Shown: positions 17,686 to 27,087 of the stretch, in pieces
How the letters are laid out: the number at the start of each line of letters is the position of its first letter
Position numbering within the stretch: the first letter of the stretch is position 1
NCBI RefSeq assembly: GCF_024622195.1
Contig: NZ_JANKBI010000001.1
Coordinates: forward strand, 496,001 to 560,000
Origin: Murimonas intestini
GTDB lineage: Bacteria; Bacillota; Clostridia; Lachnospirales; Lachnospiraceae
DNA length: 64,000 nt
Direction: 5' to 3'
Translations under genes and position numbers: made by a program
The notes under the pieces: generated by a model
Told to the model about the DNA's origin: nothing
What the model saw: only the letters and a program-made list of their open reading frames with translations
Databases searched by the model: none

Positions 17686-20600
17686 TTAGAATTTTGAAAA
17701 ATCATATATTTTGGTTTTATTGCCGCCATCGAAATCTATACTGTAGAAACTCCAAAGATTATCACTTAATGTATACACATGGAGCCTATTACCTACTTGA
17801 TAAAAGTTTCCCACATACTCATTAAAGATTCCAACCGAAGGTTCAGAACCATCTATTGGTGTTTTCATCAAATCATACGGATGCCTTGAATCTGCATAAT
17901 AAATCCACCCATCTATGATTTGGAACAAATCACTTTCTTTCATCGAAATCTTTGGCAGTTGTACCGGGGCGCCTTCCACATCTATACTTTTTAATAGAAA
18001 CTCCCCTTCAAAAGGCTCTGAATAATAAATTTTACTATCTACAACACAAAAATAAGGCCCTGGATAGTCTTCCCCCGGAATATCACAGATTTTCCTTTCA
18101 TCACTCCCATCTGTCCTGATTTTATAAAGCGCATAATTATAAACCTCACTTTCCTCATTCTTCTCTGCTTCCAGGCAGAAATAAATCCAATTGTCTTCAA
18201 CAGAAAGGAAGTGATAATTCACATTTCGTTTTATCATTTTCCATGTAAAATCATTTATATTAACAGACTTAAGTTCACTGCTCGCATTTGTATAATAAAT
18301 GATTCCATCTACTATTTGATAAGTGTAAATATGCTTCACAATTAATTCCGGTTCAGAATCCTTCTGTAAATCTTTACGGTAAAGTTCGAAGTTATCCACA
18401 TAATATAAATATCCTTCATAGATACTTAACCGCGAAAAATCCTGACCTGAATCTAATTTTTGAATTGCACTGCCTGCATCAGTGTGTCCCTCTATCCCTT
18501 CTCCATACCTTGATTCAAAAAATGTTCCATCTGCTGCAATGACTGCACTGTGCAGATCTGACTGCATCATATTGCACGGAGTATTCCCGTACTTTACTCC
18601 GTTTATCATGACTCCGCTGTCCATCATCGCAGTTTCTTCTTGCACAGCCTGTATTTCCCCAGTCCCGGGCTCTTGGTACTGCGGTGCTGTTGTCTCAGCC
18701 GCCGCTGTTTCTTCTGTCTGAACCTGTGGTTTTTCTATCTGTGGTTTTTCTGTCTGCGGTTTTTCTGTCTCGGATTTTTCTGCCTTTATTTCCTTCTCTG
18801 TAATCCCCTCGGCTTCACCGTCAATACTTTCTTCAAAGATAAGCTCTGGCTCACTATAATAACAGTCATACCACTTAAAATCACTGCCCAGGCATATGAC
18901 ATCCTCTGAACCGGAACTATTTTTAGATTCAAGTACGTAAATTGAGATTGGAATCAAATCAGAAACCTTCCTCTTTTGCGTTCCATCTTTATTAGCTGTA
19001 TAGAGATAACCACTATCTTCCGCATTAGAGTAGTAGATTTGATCATCAGTAATATTAAAGGCCGCATTATTTATCACAATCTCCGTATTTTCACGCTTCT
19101 TCCCGTCCAAAGAAATCTTCTCAATATAATATCCTGTGTTTTCATTTTTTTGATAAGCATAAATATAATCTTTATCAACCACAAAGGCCGAGGTATCCAG
19201 AAAAGCCAGTAATTCCCTTTCTTTCCCGCCTTTTTTTGTTTTATACAGTTTATAGCAAAACCTGCCGTCAACCTCTCCAACATCCATGTAATAGACCTCC
19301 CCCTTTCTTACCGCAAAACATCCTGCTGTATACCCCGCAAGTTCTGTTTTCTCTTCCCCATTAATATCTGTTAAATACAGCGTTCCAGATGTATCCACAT
19401 AATAGATATCCCCATCCACTATCTGATATACAGAACAGTCTTCCAGAAGTTTTGTCTCATCAGCGCCCCATAATGTTGACCTGTACAGGGATGAATCATT
19501 CCACTTTAGATAATAAAGCGAATCATTCCACACACTAAAACGACACGCAGGTTCCTTCATAAAATCTTCCGGAGTGGAATATTTATTTATTCCGGATACT
19601 TCTTTTATCTCTGTTAACTTAATTTCGCCCCCGATCTTCTGCAGGTCTGAGTAAATATATTTATTTTCCTCTGCTTTTACCATATATCCACCATTCAGCA
19701 TAAGATTGCACGGCGAGTTCCCATACTTACTCTCCCCTTTATGCAGGCCCACTGCCAATACAATACAAAATATCACAGCTACAGCCGCCGCTGCCGCCAG
19801 GATTTTTTTCTTTTTGGCATTGCCCTCTCGTTTTTCCCCAGACTTCCCTTCCGTTTTATATATTCCAGATAATTTTCGAAGTTCCTCCCACGAAGTATCT
19901 GTCTCTTTCTTCTCTTCCTCCTGGCCGCCGGATATCCTGTCGGATGTCCTGTCTTCTGTCTTGGCGTCCGCTTTTTCCAGCACTGCGCTTTTATACGGCA
20001 AATCCACCCGTACAGGAACAGCAGCCTGTTCTCCCTGTCCGGTTACTGCATCCCCATACAGCGCCGCTTCCAGCTCTTCCATGCTCTGATACCTGTCCTC
20101 CGCCCGCAAAGACAGTCCTTTTAAGATGGCTTTCTCCTGATGTTCCGGCAGAACCACTCCCAGCTTAGACGGAGGCACGAGGCTGTCCTCTATCATCCTT
20201 TCCAGTGGCTCAGGCGGCGTCTCGCCTGTAATGCATTTATAGATGGTGGCGCACAGGGCATACACGTCTGTCCATGCGCCCTGGTTTCCATGGCTTCTGT
20301 ACTGCTCCTCCGGGGCATAGCCCGGCTTTAGCAGTACAGACAGGCTTCTCTCACCGTCCGGCGATACGTCTCTGGCAGAGCCAAAGTCCAGAAGCTTTAT
20401 CCCGCTCTCAGTCGTCAGCATGATATTATCCGGACTGATATCACGGTGGATCAGCCCGGCTTTATGTACCTTCGCCATGGAATGGATGACCGGCCTCATC
20501 CAATTTATCACTACCTGTACCGGTATCCTTCCGCCCTGTACCTTCAGATACTGTTTCAGAGTCATCCCATCCAGATACTCCATGACAATATATGAAGTAT

Positions 20601-21030
20601 TGCTCTCCATGAAGAAATCTTTCACACTGACAATTCCGGGCATGGAATAGAATTTGGCCAGGGTCTTCGCCTCATCCATGAACTTATTTTTCCCGCTGTC
20701 AAAGTATACGGCCTTTTCCCCACCATAGTTTACCACGTCAGATACCCCGGGAGCCTGCCTTGTCACCAGCCCGGACGGATAATATTCCTTGATGGCCACC
20801 TTCATATCCAGGTTTAAGTCCCACCCCAGATAGGTGATGCCGAAGCCGCCTTCCCCCAGCACCCTTCCCACAAGGTACTTTCCGTTTAAGATAGAGCGGC
20901 ACGGCAGATGGTAGCTGGGGCCTGCCTGGGCCTCCTCATCAAAGCCGCAGAACTGGCATGGCCCCTGCAGTTTTTCTCTCTCCCTCATGCACCCCATACA
21001 TAGCATATTAGGGTCAATCTCTTTCCTCAT
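17686..21030 (-). CDS. Transmembrane Ser/Thr kinase with two extracellular DUF5050-like propeller sensors (kinase B)
   Basis: This is a 1114-residue protein. ATG 21030 follows AGGGAGGA, and the predicted start keeps the zinc ribbon (C11, C14, C25, C28). The kinase domain has Gly loop GEGGFGITY, VAIK lysine K81, HRD 195-197 and DFG 215-217, so it should be active. One membrane helix lies at about 409-429. Outside, two homologous modules each begin with YGNSPCN or YGNTPCN and contain repeated short strands such as YQIVDGDIYYVD and YQIVDGIIYYTN, as in DUF5050-type beta-propellers. They are separated by a Lys/Glu/Pro-rich linker (EKPQTEKPQIEKPQ). The modules probably sense an extracellular ligand; the ligand is unknown. 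Confidence 0.92.
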   Translation of the reverse strand: MRKEIDPNMLCMGCMREREKLQGPCQFCGFDEEAQAGPSYHLPCRSILNGKYLVGRVLGEGGFGITYLGWDLNLDMKVAIKEYYPSGLVTRQAPGVSDVVNYGGEKAVYFDSGKNKFMDEAKTLAKFYSMPGIVSVKDFFMESNTSYIVMEYLDGMTLKQYLKVQGGRIPVQVVINWMRPVIHSMAKVHKAGLIHRDISPDNIMLTTESGIKLLDFGSARDVSPDGERSLSVLLKPGYAPEEQYRSHGNQGAWTDVYALCATIYKCITGETPPEPLERMIEDSLVPPSKLGVVLPEHQEKAILKGLSLRAEDRYQSMEELEAALYGDAVTGQGEQAAVPVRVDLPYKSAVLEKADAKTEDRTSDRISGGQEEEKKETDTSWEELRKLSGIYKTEGKSGEKREGNAKKKKILAAAAAVAVIFCIVLAVGLHKGESKYGNSPCNLMLNGGYMVKAEENKYIYSDLQKIGGEIKLTEIKEVSGINKYSTPEDFMKEPACRFSVWNDSLYYLKWNDSSLYRSTLWGADETKLLEDCSVYQIVDGDIYYVDTSGTLYLTDINGEEKTELAGYTAGCFAVRKGEVYYMDVGEVDGRFCYKLYKTKKGGKERELLAFLDTSAFVVDKDYIYAYQKNENTGYYIEKISLDGKKRENTEIVINNAAFNITDDQIYYSNAEDSGYLYTANKDGTQKRKVSDLIPISIYVLESKNSSGSEDVICLGSDFKWYDCYYSEPELIFEESIDGEAEGITEKEIKAEKSETEKPQTEKPQIEKPQVQTEETAAAETTAPQYQEPGTGEIQAVQEETAMMDSGVMINGVKYGNTPCNMMQSDLHSAVIAADGTFFESRYGEGIEGHTDAGSAIQKLDSGQDFSRLSIYEGYLYYVDNFELYRKDLQKDSEPELIVKHIYTYQIVDGIIYYTNASSELKSVNINDFTWKMIKRNVNYHFLSVEDNWIYFCLEAEKNEESEVYNYALYKIRTDGSDERKICDIPGEDYPGPYFCVVDSKIYYSEPFEGEFLLKSIDVEGAPVQLPKISMKESDLFQIIDGWIYYADSRHPYDLMKTPIDGSEPSVGIFNEYVGNFYQVGNRLHVYTLSDNLWSFYSIDFDGGNKTKIYDFSKF

Positions 21031-21132
21031 AGAATGTCCTCCCTGTTTCAAATCCTGTATACATACTTTGTAACTGTTCAGCAGTTCTGCGCACTTACTG
21101 CACATCTCTTTTTCCGGCAGTACAGGGGGTGC

Positions 21133-24100
21133 CTAGGCGATATACCCCTTTTCTCTTAAATAGTCAACAAACGCTGCAGCCAGTTGTAGATTTTCCGTTT
21201 CCTCAGGAATCTGTGCTTCTTTTCCCAGTATAGCTACATCCGGAACCATCCCCGCTGATATCCTCACCTGCAGCTGGGTCTCAAAATCAGCCGCGCTTAT
21301 CCTGCTTGTCTGTATAGTCACATGATAAGTCTCCTCAAAATCATTACAGATATCAGCCCACTTCTGCCAAAAAGCCTCGTCATCTAAGTCGTCGAAACCT
21401 GCTAAGCCTGCGATTAGGACTTCAAGCTCTGCAGCCGGATTTTCCGCTTCTTCAGATTGGGAATCTGCCGCAGCCTGTGTTTCTTCCTGTTTATTGTCTT
21501 TTACCGTACTGCCGCTGTTGAGCTCTATGGCATATTCTGCTGCATAGCCGCCGTTATCCTCTACCGCATACCAATCAAAGTCATAAGTCATATAGACAGC
21601 ATGGCCCTGAATCTCCAGGATGGCTGCCGGATAGTTTTCTGACACATTTTCCTTTACTCCGCCCTCCAGCTTTGCCCGGCTTAAGGCTCCGTCCCTTTCG
21701 GCATCACAGTAATAGATCCAGCCATTGATTATATTTATCCCAATCCCCGGAAGATCCGAAGGCACGGCTACATATATAGCAGGAACATTTTGGGCTGTCC
21801 CATCTTCAGCAGAGAGGCGTATCAGCCTTCTCATCCCCTCTTTATCACCTATATCTTTACAATAATAGATGCTGCCGTCTGCCACGTAAAAGGAAGCATT
21901 TTCTTCAGCTATAGTGGTGATCCGCTTTTCTTCACCGCTGTCCACATTCCGCCTGCAAATGTCCGACCCCGAGTTCTTATTCCGCCTGCAGTAATAAACT
22001 GACTTATCCCAAACGCCCAGGCAGGAGCCACATTCCACGCCAGCCAGTAAATTTTCAGCCAGGCTGGAAGCATCCATCTCATACAGGAAACCATCTCCCG
22101 AATCCACATAATAAATTTTTCCATCCATGATCTGATATATCATGCTAATAGGATCATCTCTGATAATCTCCATCCCTGTTCCACCCAGTTTTACCCTGCA
22201 GAGCTGACTTCTTCCATTCAGGCAATAAAGCCAGTCTTCCCACACATTGTAGAAAAGTACCTCCTCGTTTGTGATCACCTGTGATGGGCGTTTCCTGTAA
22301 TTTTCTGCCGCATCCTGGTAAACGCCCGCTATTTCTCCGGTTTCTTCCCCGATTTTAGTTACTATGCGGCAATATTTATCTTCTGCCGTCTGTGCCGCCA
22401 AACCCATATTCAGGATGTTGCCCGGAGTGTTCCCGTAATGCTGCACAGCTGCCTCTGTCATTTCCACCGCTTCCCCGTCTGCTGTGCCCTCCATCTTCTC
22501 CACTTTCCCGCCTGAATATTTCGGCCATACGTCTGACCCGTCACACATGTACCATTGGTAATCCTGATCTACAAATACAATATGGCTCCCAGCCTCATAG
22601 ACGGCCATGGGCTTCTTATCTGTAATCTTTTCTTTTCCTGTGCCGTCTTCGCGGATGCGGTACAGGACAGCCCCTTCGTCAGCATTTCCATAGTAGATCC
22701 ACCCGTCATGTACATTAAACATTGCGTCATTCGCGGATGTCTCCATTGCTATCCTGGGCATGGACGCCTCGCTGCCATCCAGGTTCTTCTTTTTTAAAAA
22801 TGACACATTCCATTTTTCTTCATCCGTCTCTTCATAGTAGATCCCATTCTCCGTCACTGCAAATATAGGTGTCTCATCCATTGCAAAAACAAAGGTATTT
22901 TCTGTCCTGTCCGCCCTGATCCTGTAAATCTTATGCTGTCCGCCCTCACGCTTTGAATAATAAACCCATCCGTCCCAGACGCCTATACAGGCTCCGCACG
23001 GGCCATTGACAAAGGCAGTGCACGATGAACCGTCCGCTTCCATCACAAAAAGATTCTCCAGATCCTCATCAGCATAGTATATCTTTCCATCCATAATCTG
23101 ATAGAAGGATACCGGCTCACGGCTGACCTTTTCCGTTTCTGTACCGTTTTCCCGGACGCGCCACAGATAATACTCTTCCATGTCTACATAATAGACCCAT
23201 CCATCCCAATAGCTGCAAAGAAACATAAATCCATTGTTCAGCATTCTGGACTCTTTTATAGTCTTCCCGCCAGACTCCATGCAGATCCCGGTAATATCAC
23301 GGTCACTCTTATCTTCTGTCCAATTAAAACAAACTTTAAAGTATGTATCCCCTTCCTGAGGGACAGCCAGCCCTACCCCTATCATGTTGCATGCCGTATT
23401 TCCATACCTGCGCTCTTCCTCTTCCTTACCCTTTTTGCTACCCGGAAGCAGAAGCAGGACCGTACAGGATATACAGAGAAGCACGGCAACCGAGGCGATA
23501 GCCGCAATGAGCTTTTTTCTGTTCTTCTTCCGCCCGTCATCACCGCCCTGGCTGATCTGCTGATATCCTGCTGAAGACCTCCCGGAATATGCATCCGATA
23601 CCGGAACTGTCCTGGAGTCTCCCTCCTGATACTGTCCGTATGTCTCCTGTCTGCCGCCGTATGGCTGCCCGGATGACGTCTGCCTTCCCGTATATGACTG
23701 CCCGGCTGATTCCTGACCTCCCGCATATGCCAGTCCGCTACCTTCATCCGAATACAGCGCCCGCTCCAGCGCCTCCATACTCTGGAACCTGTCCCTGCCA
23801 TCCACAGACAGCCCCTGAAGGATCGCCTCCTCCTGGGCAGGTGTCAGGACAGCCCCCAGCAGGGCCGGTCTCTGCAGGGTGTCCTCCCTCATCCTCTCAA
23901 GCGGCTCAGGCGGAGTCACTCCTGTCATGCACTTATACATTGTCGCACACAGAGCATATACATCTGTCCAGGGCCCCTGCGACCCATGTGTACGGTACTG
24001 CTCTTCCGGCGCGTACCCCGGTTTGAGCATGACAGACAGGCTCTTCCCTCCGTCAGGGGAGATATCTCTGGCAGCTCCGAAATCCAGCAGTTTTACCTTG

Positions 24101-24723
24101 TCATCATCTGTGATCATGATATTGTCAGGACTGATATCACGATGGATCAGCCCCGCCCTGTGGATCTCTTCCAGAGAGTGGATAAGCGGCTTCATCCATT
24201 CCAGGACCTTTCTGGCAGGAATCTTTCCTCCTGACTGTCTCAGGTATTCTTTTAAAGTCACCCCTTCTATATATTCCATAACTATGTATGAAGTATTACT
24301 TTCCTGAAAAAAATCTTTTACTCCCACAATGCCCGGCAGCGCAAAAAACCTGGCAAGGGTTTTGGCTTCCTGCACGAATTTATTTTTCCCTGTGTTATAG
24401 TACTCCGCCTTTTCACCTGTGTAGCTGGCCACCACCGGGGAAGATGCTGACACTCTTGTCACCAGACCGGATGGGTAGTATTCTTTTATAGCCACCTTCA
24501 TATCCAGGTTCAGATCCCAGCCCAGGTAGGTGATGCCAAATCCACCCTCGCCTATAACCTTCCCGACAAGGTACTTCCCGTTCAGCAGGGATCTGCATGG
24601 CAGATAATGGGACGGCCCCTCCTGCTTTTCCTCATAGCCGCAGTATGGACATGGACCTTCTGCATTCTCTCTTTCCCTCATACAGCCCATACAAAGCAAA
24701 TCATGATCTATCTCTCTGTTCAT
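21133..24723 (-). CDS. Transmembrane Ser/Thr kinase with propeller sensors and solute-binding-like tail (kinase A)
   Basis: This is a 1196-residue protein, close paralog of kinase B. It has a zinc ribbon (C11, C14, C25, C28), Gly loop GEGGFGITY, lysine K80, HRD 194-196 and DFG 214-216. A Gly/Gln/Ser-rich linker contains GGRQ-type repeats, followed by a membrane helix at about 410-433. Two extracellular propeller modules begin YGNTACN and YGNTPGN. The last 95 or so residues differ from kinase B: ICNDFEETYHVTIQTS followed by ISAGMVPDVAILG resembles the first lobe of extracellular solute-binding proteins, truncated. It could be a receptor tail or a remnant of fusion. Both kinases are preceded by good RBSs and lie in one transcript. 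Confidence 0.92.
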   Translation of the reverse strand: MNREIDHDLLCMGCMRERENAEGPCPYCGYEEKQEGPSHYLPCRSLLNGKYLVGKVIGEGGFGITYLGWDLNLDMKVAIKEYYPSGLVTRVSASSPVVASYTGEKAEYYNTGKNKFVQEAKTLARFFALPGIVGVKDFFQESNTSYIVMEYIEGVTLKEYLRQSGGKIPARKVLEWMKPLIHSLEEIHRAGLIHRDISPDNIMITDDDKVKLLDFGAARDISPDGGKSLSVMLKPGYAPEEQYRTHGSQGPWTDVYALCATMYKCMTGVTPPEPLERMREDTLQRPALLGAVLTPAQEEAILQGLSVDGRDRFQSMEALERALYSDEGSGLAYAGGQESAGQSYTGRQTSSGQPYGGRQETYGQYQEGDSRTVPVSDAYSGRSSAGYQQISQGGDDGRKKNRKKLIAAIASVAVLLCISCTVLLLLPGSKKGKEEEERRYGNTACNMIGVGLAVPQEGDTYFKVCFNWTEDKSDRDITGICMESGGKTIKESRMLNNGFMFLCSYWDGWVYYVDMEEYYLWRVRENGTETEKVSREPVSFYQIMDGKIYYADEDLENLFVMEADGSSCTAFVNGPCGACIGVWDGWVYYSKREGGQHKIYRIRADRTENTFVFAMDETPIFAVTENGIYYEETDEEKWNVSFLKKKNLDGSEASMPRIAMETSANDAMFNVHDGWIYYGNADEGAVLYRIREDGTGKEKITDKKPMAVYEAGSHIVFVDQDYQWYMCDGSDVWPKYSGGKVEKMEGTADGEAVEMTEAAVQHYGNTPGNILNMGLAAQTAEDKYCRIVTKIGEETGEIAGVYQDAAENYRKRPSQVITNEEVLFYNVWEDWLYCLNGRSQLCRVKLGGTGMEIIRDDPISMIYQIMDGKIYYVDSGDGFLYEMDASSLAENLLAGVECGSCLGVWDKSVYYCRRNKNSGSDICRRNVDSGEEKRITTIAEENASFYVADGSIYYCKDIGDKEGMRRLIRLSAEDGTAQNVPAIYVAVPSDLPGIGINIINGWIYYCDAERDGALSRAKLEGGVKENVSENYPAAILEIQGHAVYMTYDFDWYAVEDNGGYAAEYAIELNSGSTVKDNKQEETQAAADSQSEEAENPAAELEVLIAGLAGFDDLDDEAFWQKWADICNDFEETYHVTIQTSRISAADFETQLQVRISAGMVPDVAILGKEAQIPEETENLQLAAAFVDYLREKGYIA

Positions 24724-24755
24724 AATACATTCCCTTTCTCCTGCCGCACAGCGGC

Positions 24756-26846
24756 CTAATCATCCTGGCCGCTGACCAGGTACAATGGTCCTGCTTCCTC
24801 TCCGTTATGCATATTTGTCTCCATAATGCCCCAGCTGTCATACCAGTCCGGAATCGGATACACAAGTATTATCTCCCCGGCTGATTCGCTGCCCACTTCT
24901 ATGGGAAAATACCTGGGCGTCTCTTCATCACTGCTCAAAAAATACATAGACGGCAGGCAGATCACCAGGCGCTCTGCACTCGCATCCATCACTAATGCTG
25001 CAAAGTTATAATCTGCTACCAGCAGGCTGCTGTACGGGCTGCCTTCAGTGGTACTCATCTCCATTTCAACCAAAAGATAGTTCTGGCCGCTTCTTTCGTC
25101 TCTCTGTATTTCAGCATAATCCAGCAGATACATTATATAGTTGTCAGCCACTATGACCTCATCCCAGCCATATTCCACGCATCTGTCGTCTGCAAACCGG
25201 CTGATAACGGAATCCAGGTAAGGAAAGTCCGCCCCTCCGTATACCAAATCTTCCTGGTTCAGGCCGTTCTGCTCTCCTGATGGTTCATCTTTTCCTGTGC
25301 CATTTCCGTTTACTTCTGGCTCCTGCGGATCCCAGCTATAGCCGTTTCCCTCTGTGGACTGTCCTCCCGTCCCGTCATTTTGTCCTGATCTTCTGCCCTG
25401 TCCGGCTTCGCTGCCCTGCCCTGTTCCACCGGGCTGGCCGGTATCTTTTTCTGCTGCAGGGGCTTCTGTATCTGACCTGTTTTGGCGCGCCTGCACTGTT
25501 TCCTGTTCCGCAGGCACTGTCCCCGTCTGTATCTTATCTCCCCCTGAGCCGCCGTTTCTAACAAAAAAGAATACGCACGCACTGCACAGCAGAACAGCCG
25601 CTGCCGCCGCAAAGGCCTGCCATTTCAGCCATTTCCTGCCTTTTGGAGCACCTGGCCCGTTTTTCGTTCCCATATAGGCATTGCTGCCTTCCCCGGCTGA
25701 AGCGGCTGGCTCCCTCTGCGCTGTGCCGCCTGGTCTGCCGGGCGGCAGGGGCCTTGTCATATCGTCCGATACCGGCCTGGTCACATTATCTGCCCCATAA
25801 TTGACGCCGGGCCGCGGCATGGGATGGGCGCCGGGCTGTGGTACAGGGCCCGGGGCGCTCTGAGAGACGGTACGGGGGGCATCACTGCGGTACAGCCCTT
25901 CCATCAGCTGCTCCATATTCTGGCAGCGGTCATCCGCATGTATAGCCAGACCTCTCATGAGTGCTTCCTCACGTACTTTCCCCATGTTAAAGCCCAGCCC
26001 GGAAGGCGGCACAATGCTGTCATATATGATCCTCTCCATAGCTTTAGGAGGCGCTGAACCGGTTATACACCTGTAGATAACAGCACAGACTGCATATACG
26101 TTAGTCCATGGCCCGGGGTCTTTGTCCTTCCGGTATTCCTCCTCAGCCAGATAACTGTTTCCGGCCGGCACGAACCCGCCTTCATCATAAGGAGAGATTG
26201 CCGTAGGATTCCAGATCTCTTTCAACTTGCCTGACCCTTCTGTGGTTATCAGGATATTTCCGGGACTGATCCCCATGCATATTATACCTTCCCTGTTCAG
26301 CCTGGAAACAGCCTGCATCACCGGTTCCATCCAGTATAAGACTGTATCTGCATCCAGCCTTCCCCCGGCTTCCTTTAGTTTCTCATCAAGCAGCATCCCC
26401 TGATAATACTCAGTTATCATGTAAACCGTATCGTTCTCTTCGAATACATCCTTTACACTGACGACACCTGGCAGATCCCACATCCTGGCAAGCACTTTTG
26501 CCCTTGTAAAGAATTTCCTCTTTCCATTTGCAAATGCCTCCTGGTCCTCCGGCCGGCACCCCACGCCAGGCTGTGTCATATCATCCCTCCACAGCATCGT
26601 ACAGGGATAATACTCATGTATCATCACATTTATTTCCAGATTCAAGTCCCATCCCAGATAAGTAATGAAGTAGCCGCTTTCCTCAAGAAAACGCCCTGTC
26701 ATATATTTGCCGTTCAAAATACTGCGGTTTACGAGGCTGTACGCCGGGGCTACAAATTGTTTTTCATCAAAACCACAGTAAGGACATTTCTGGTCCTGAC
26801 CGTTTTTTTCCCTCATACAGCCCATACACATTTTCTCATAATCCAT
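24756..26846 (-). CDS. Transmembrane pseudokinase, first gene of the phospho-signalling cluster
   Basis: This is a 696-residue protein starting at ATG 26846, with GGGGAGGA upstream. It aligns with kinases A and B from its zinc ribbon (C7, C10, C21, C24) through the kinase fold, but the catalytic sites are replaced. The Gly loop reads EESGYFITY, the VAIK lysine is His77 (VMIHEYYP), HRD-ISPDN reads CMGISPGN and the DFG region reads KLKEIWNP. The C-lobe (PGPWTNVYAVCAVIYRC) is preserved. A Pro/Gly-rich linker, one membrane helix (about 415-435) and a roughly 230-residue extracellular domain without propeller repeats follow. It is likely a scaffold or allosteric partner of the active kinases. Confidence 0.93.
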   Translation of the reverse strand: MDYEKMCMGCMREKNGQDQKCPYCGFDEKQFVAPAYSLVNRSILNGKYMTGRFLEESGYFITYLGWDLNLEINVMIHEYYPCTMLWRDDMTQPGVGCRPEDQEAFANGKRKFFTRAKVLARMWDLPGVVSVKDVFEENDTVYMITEYYQGMLLDEKLKEAGGRLDADTVLYWMEPVMQAVSRLNREGIICMGISPGNILITTEGSGKLKEIWNPTAISPYDEGGFVPAGNSYLAEEEYRKDKDPGPWTNVYAVCAVIYRCITGSAPPKAMERIIYDSIVPPSGLGFNMGKVREEALMRGLAIHADDRCQNMEQLMEGLYRSDAPRTVSQSAPGPVPQPGAHPMPRPGVNYGADNVTRPVSDDMTRPLPPGRPGGTAQREPAASAGEGSNAYMGTKNGPGAPKGRKWLKWQAFAAAAAVLLCSACVFFFVRNGGSGGDKIQTGTVPAEQETVQARQNRSDTEAPAAEKDTGQPGGTGQGSEAGQGRRSGQNDGTGGQSTEGNGYSWDPQEPEVNGNGTGKDEPSGEQNGLNQEDLVYGGADFPYLDSVISRFADDRCVEYGWDEVIVADNYIMYLLDYAEIQRDERSGQNYLLVEMEMSTTEGSPYSSLLVADYNFAALVMDASAERLVICLPSMYFLSSDEETPRYFPIEVGSESAGEIILVYPIPDWYDSWGIMETNMHNGEEAGPLYLVSGQDD

Positions 26847-26929
26847 AGAATATCTTCCTCCCCATATTCTGCACATATGACGCCAACATTCGCTCTATTC
26901 TCAGCTATCCCTGCAATAATCTTATTATT

Positions 26930-26938
26930 ATCATAACA
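26930..26938 (-). promoter_or_regulatory. Extended -10 promoter of the phospho-signalling cluster
   Basis: On the minus strand TATGAT (26930-26935) is preceded by TGT, giving an extended -10 (TG-n-TATGAT). No convincing -35 box is seen. It lies about 85 nt upstream of the pseudokinase ATG and is back to back with the histidine kinase promoter. Confidence 0.5.
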
Positions 26939-27005
26939 CTGCGGGTAATTAAGGAGTTCCTAAAATTTTTGGGATTTATTTTCAGATAAATATAGCACTG
27001 AAATC

Positions 27006-27034
27006 TTGTAGTTAACCGAAATATTTTGTATACT
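27006..27034 (+). promoter_or_regulatory. Promoter of histidine kinase/response regulator operon
   Basis: TTGTAG (27006-27011) and TATACT (27029-27034) are spaced by 17 nt on the plus strand, about 50 nt upstream of the histidine kinase start. An AAGGAG ribosome binding site precedes the ATG at 27088. Confidence 0.6.
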
Positions 27035-27087
27035 TAAACCACAGACCGCAAGAAAATGATTCAAGGGTACAAAAAGGAGATCAAAAT

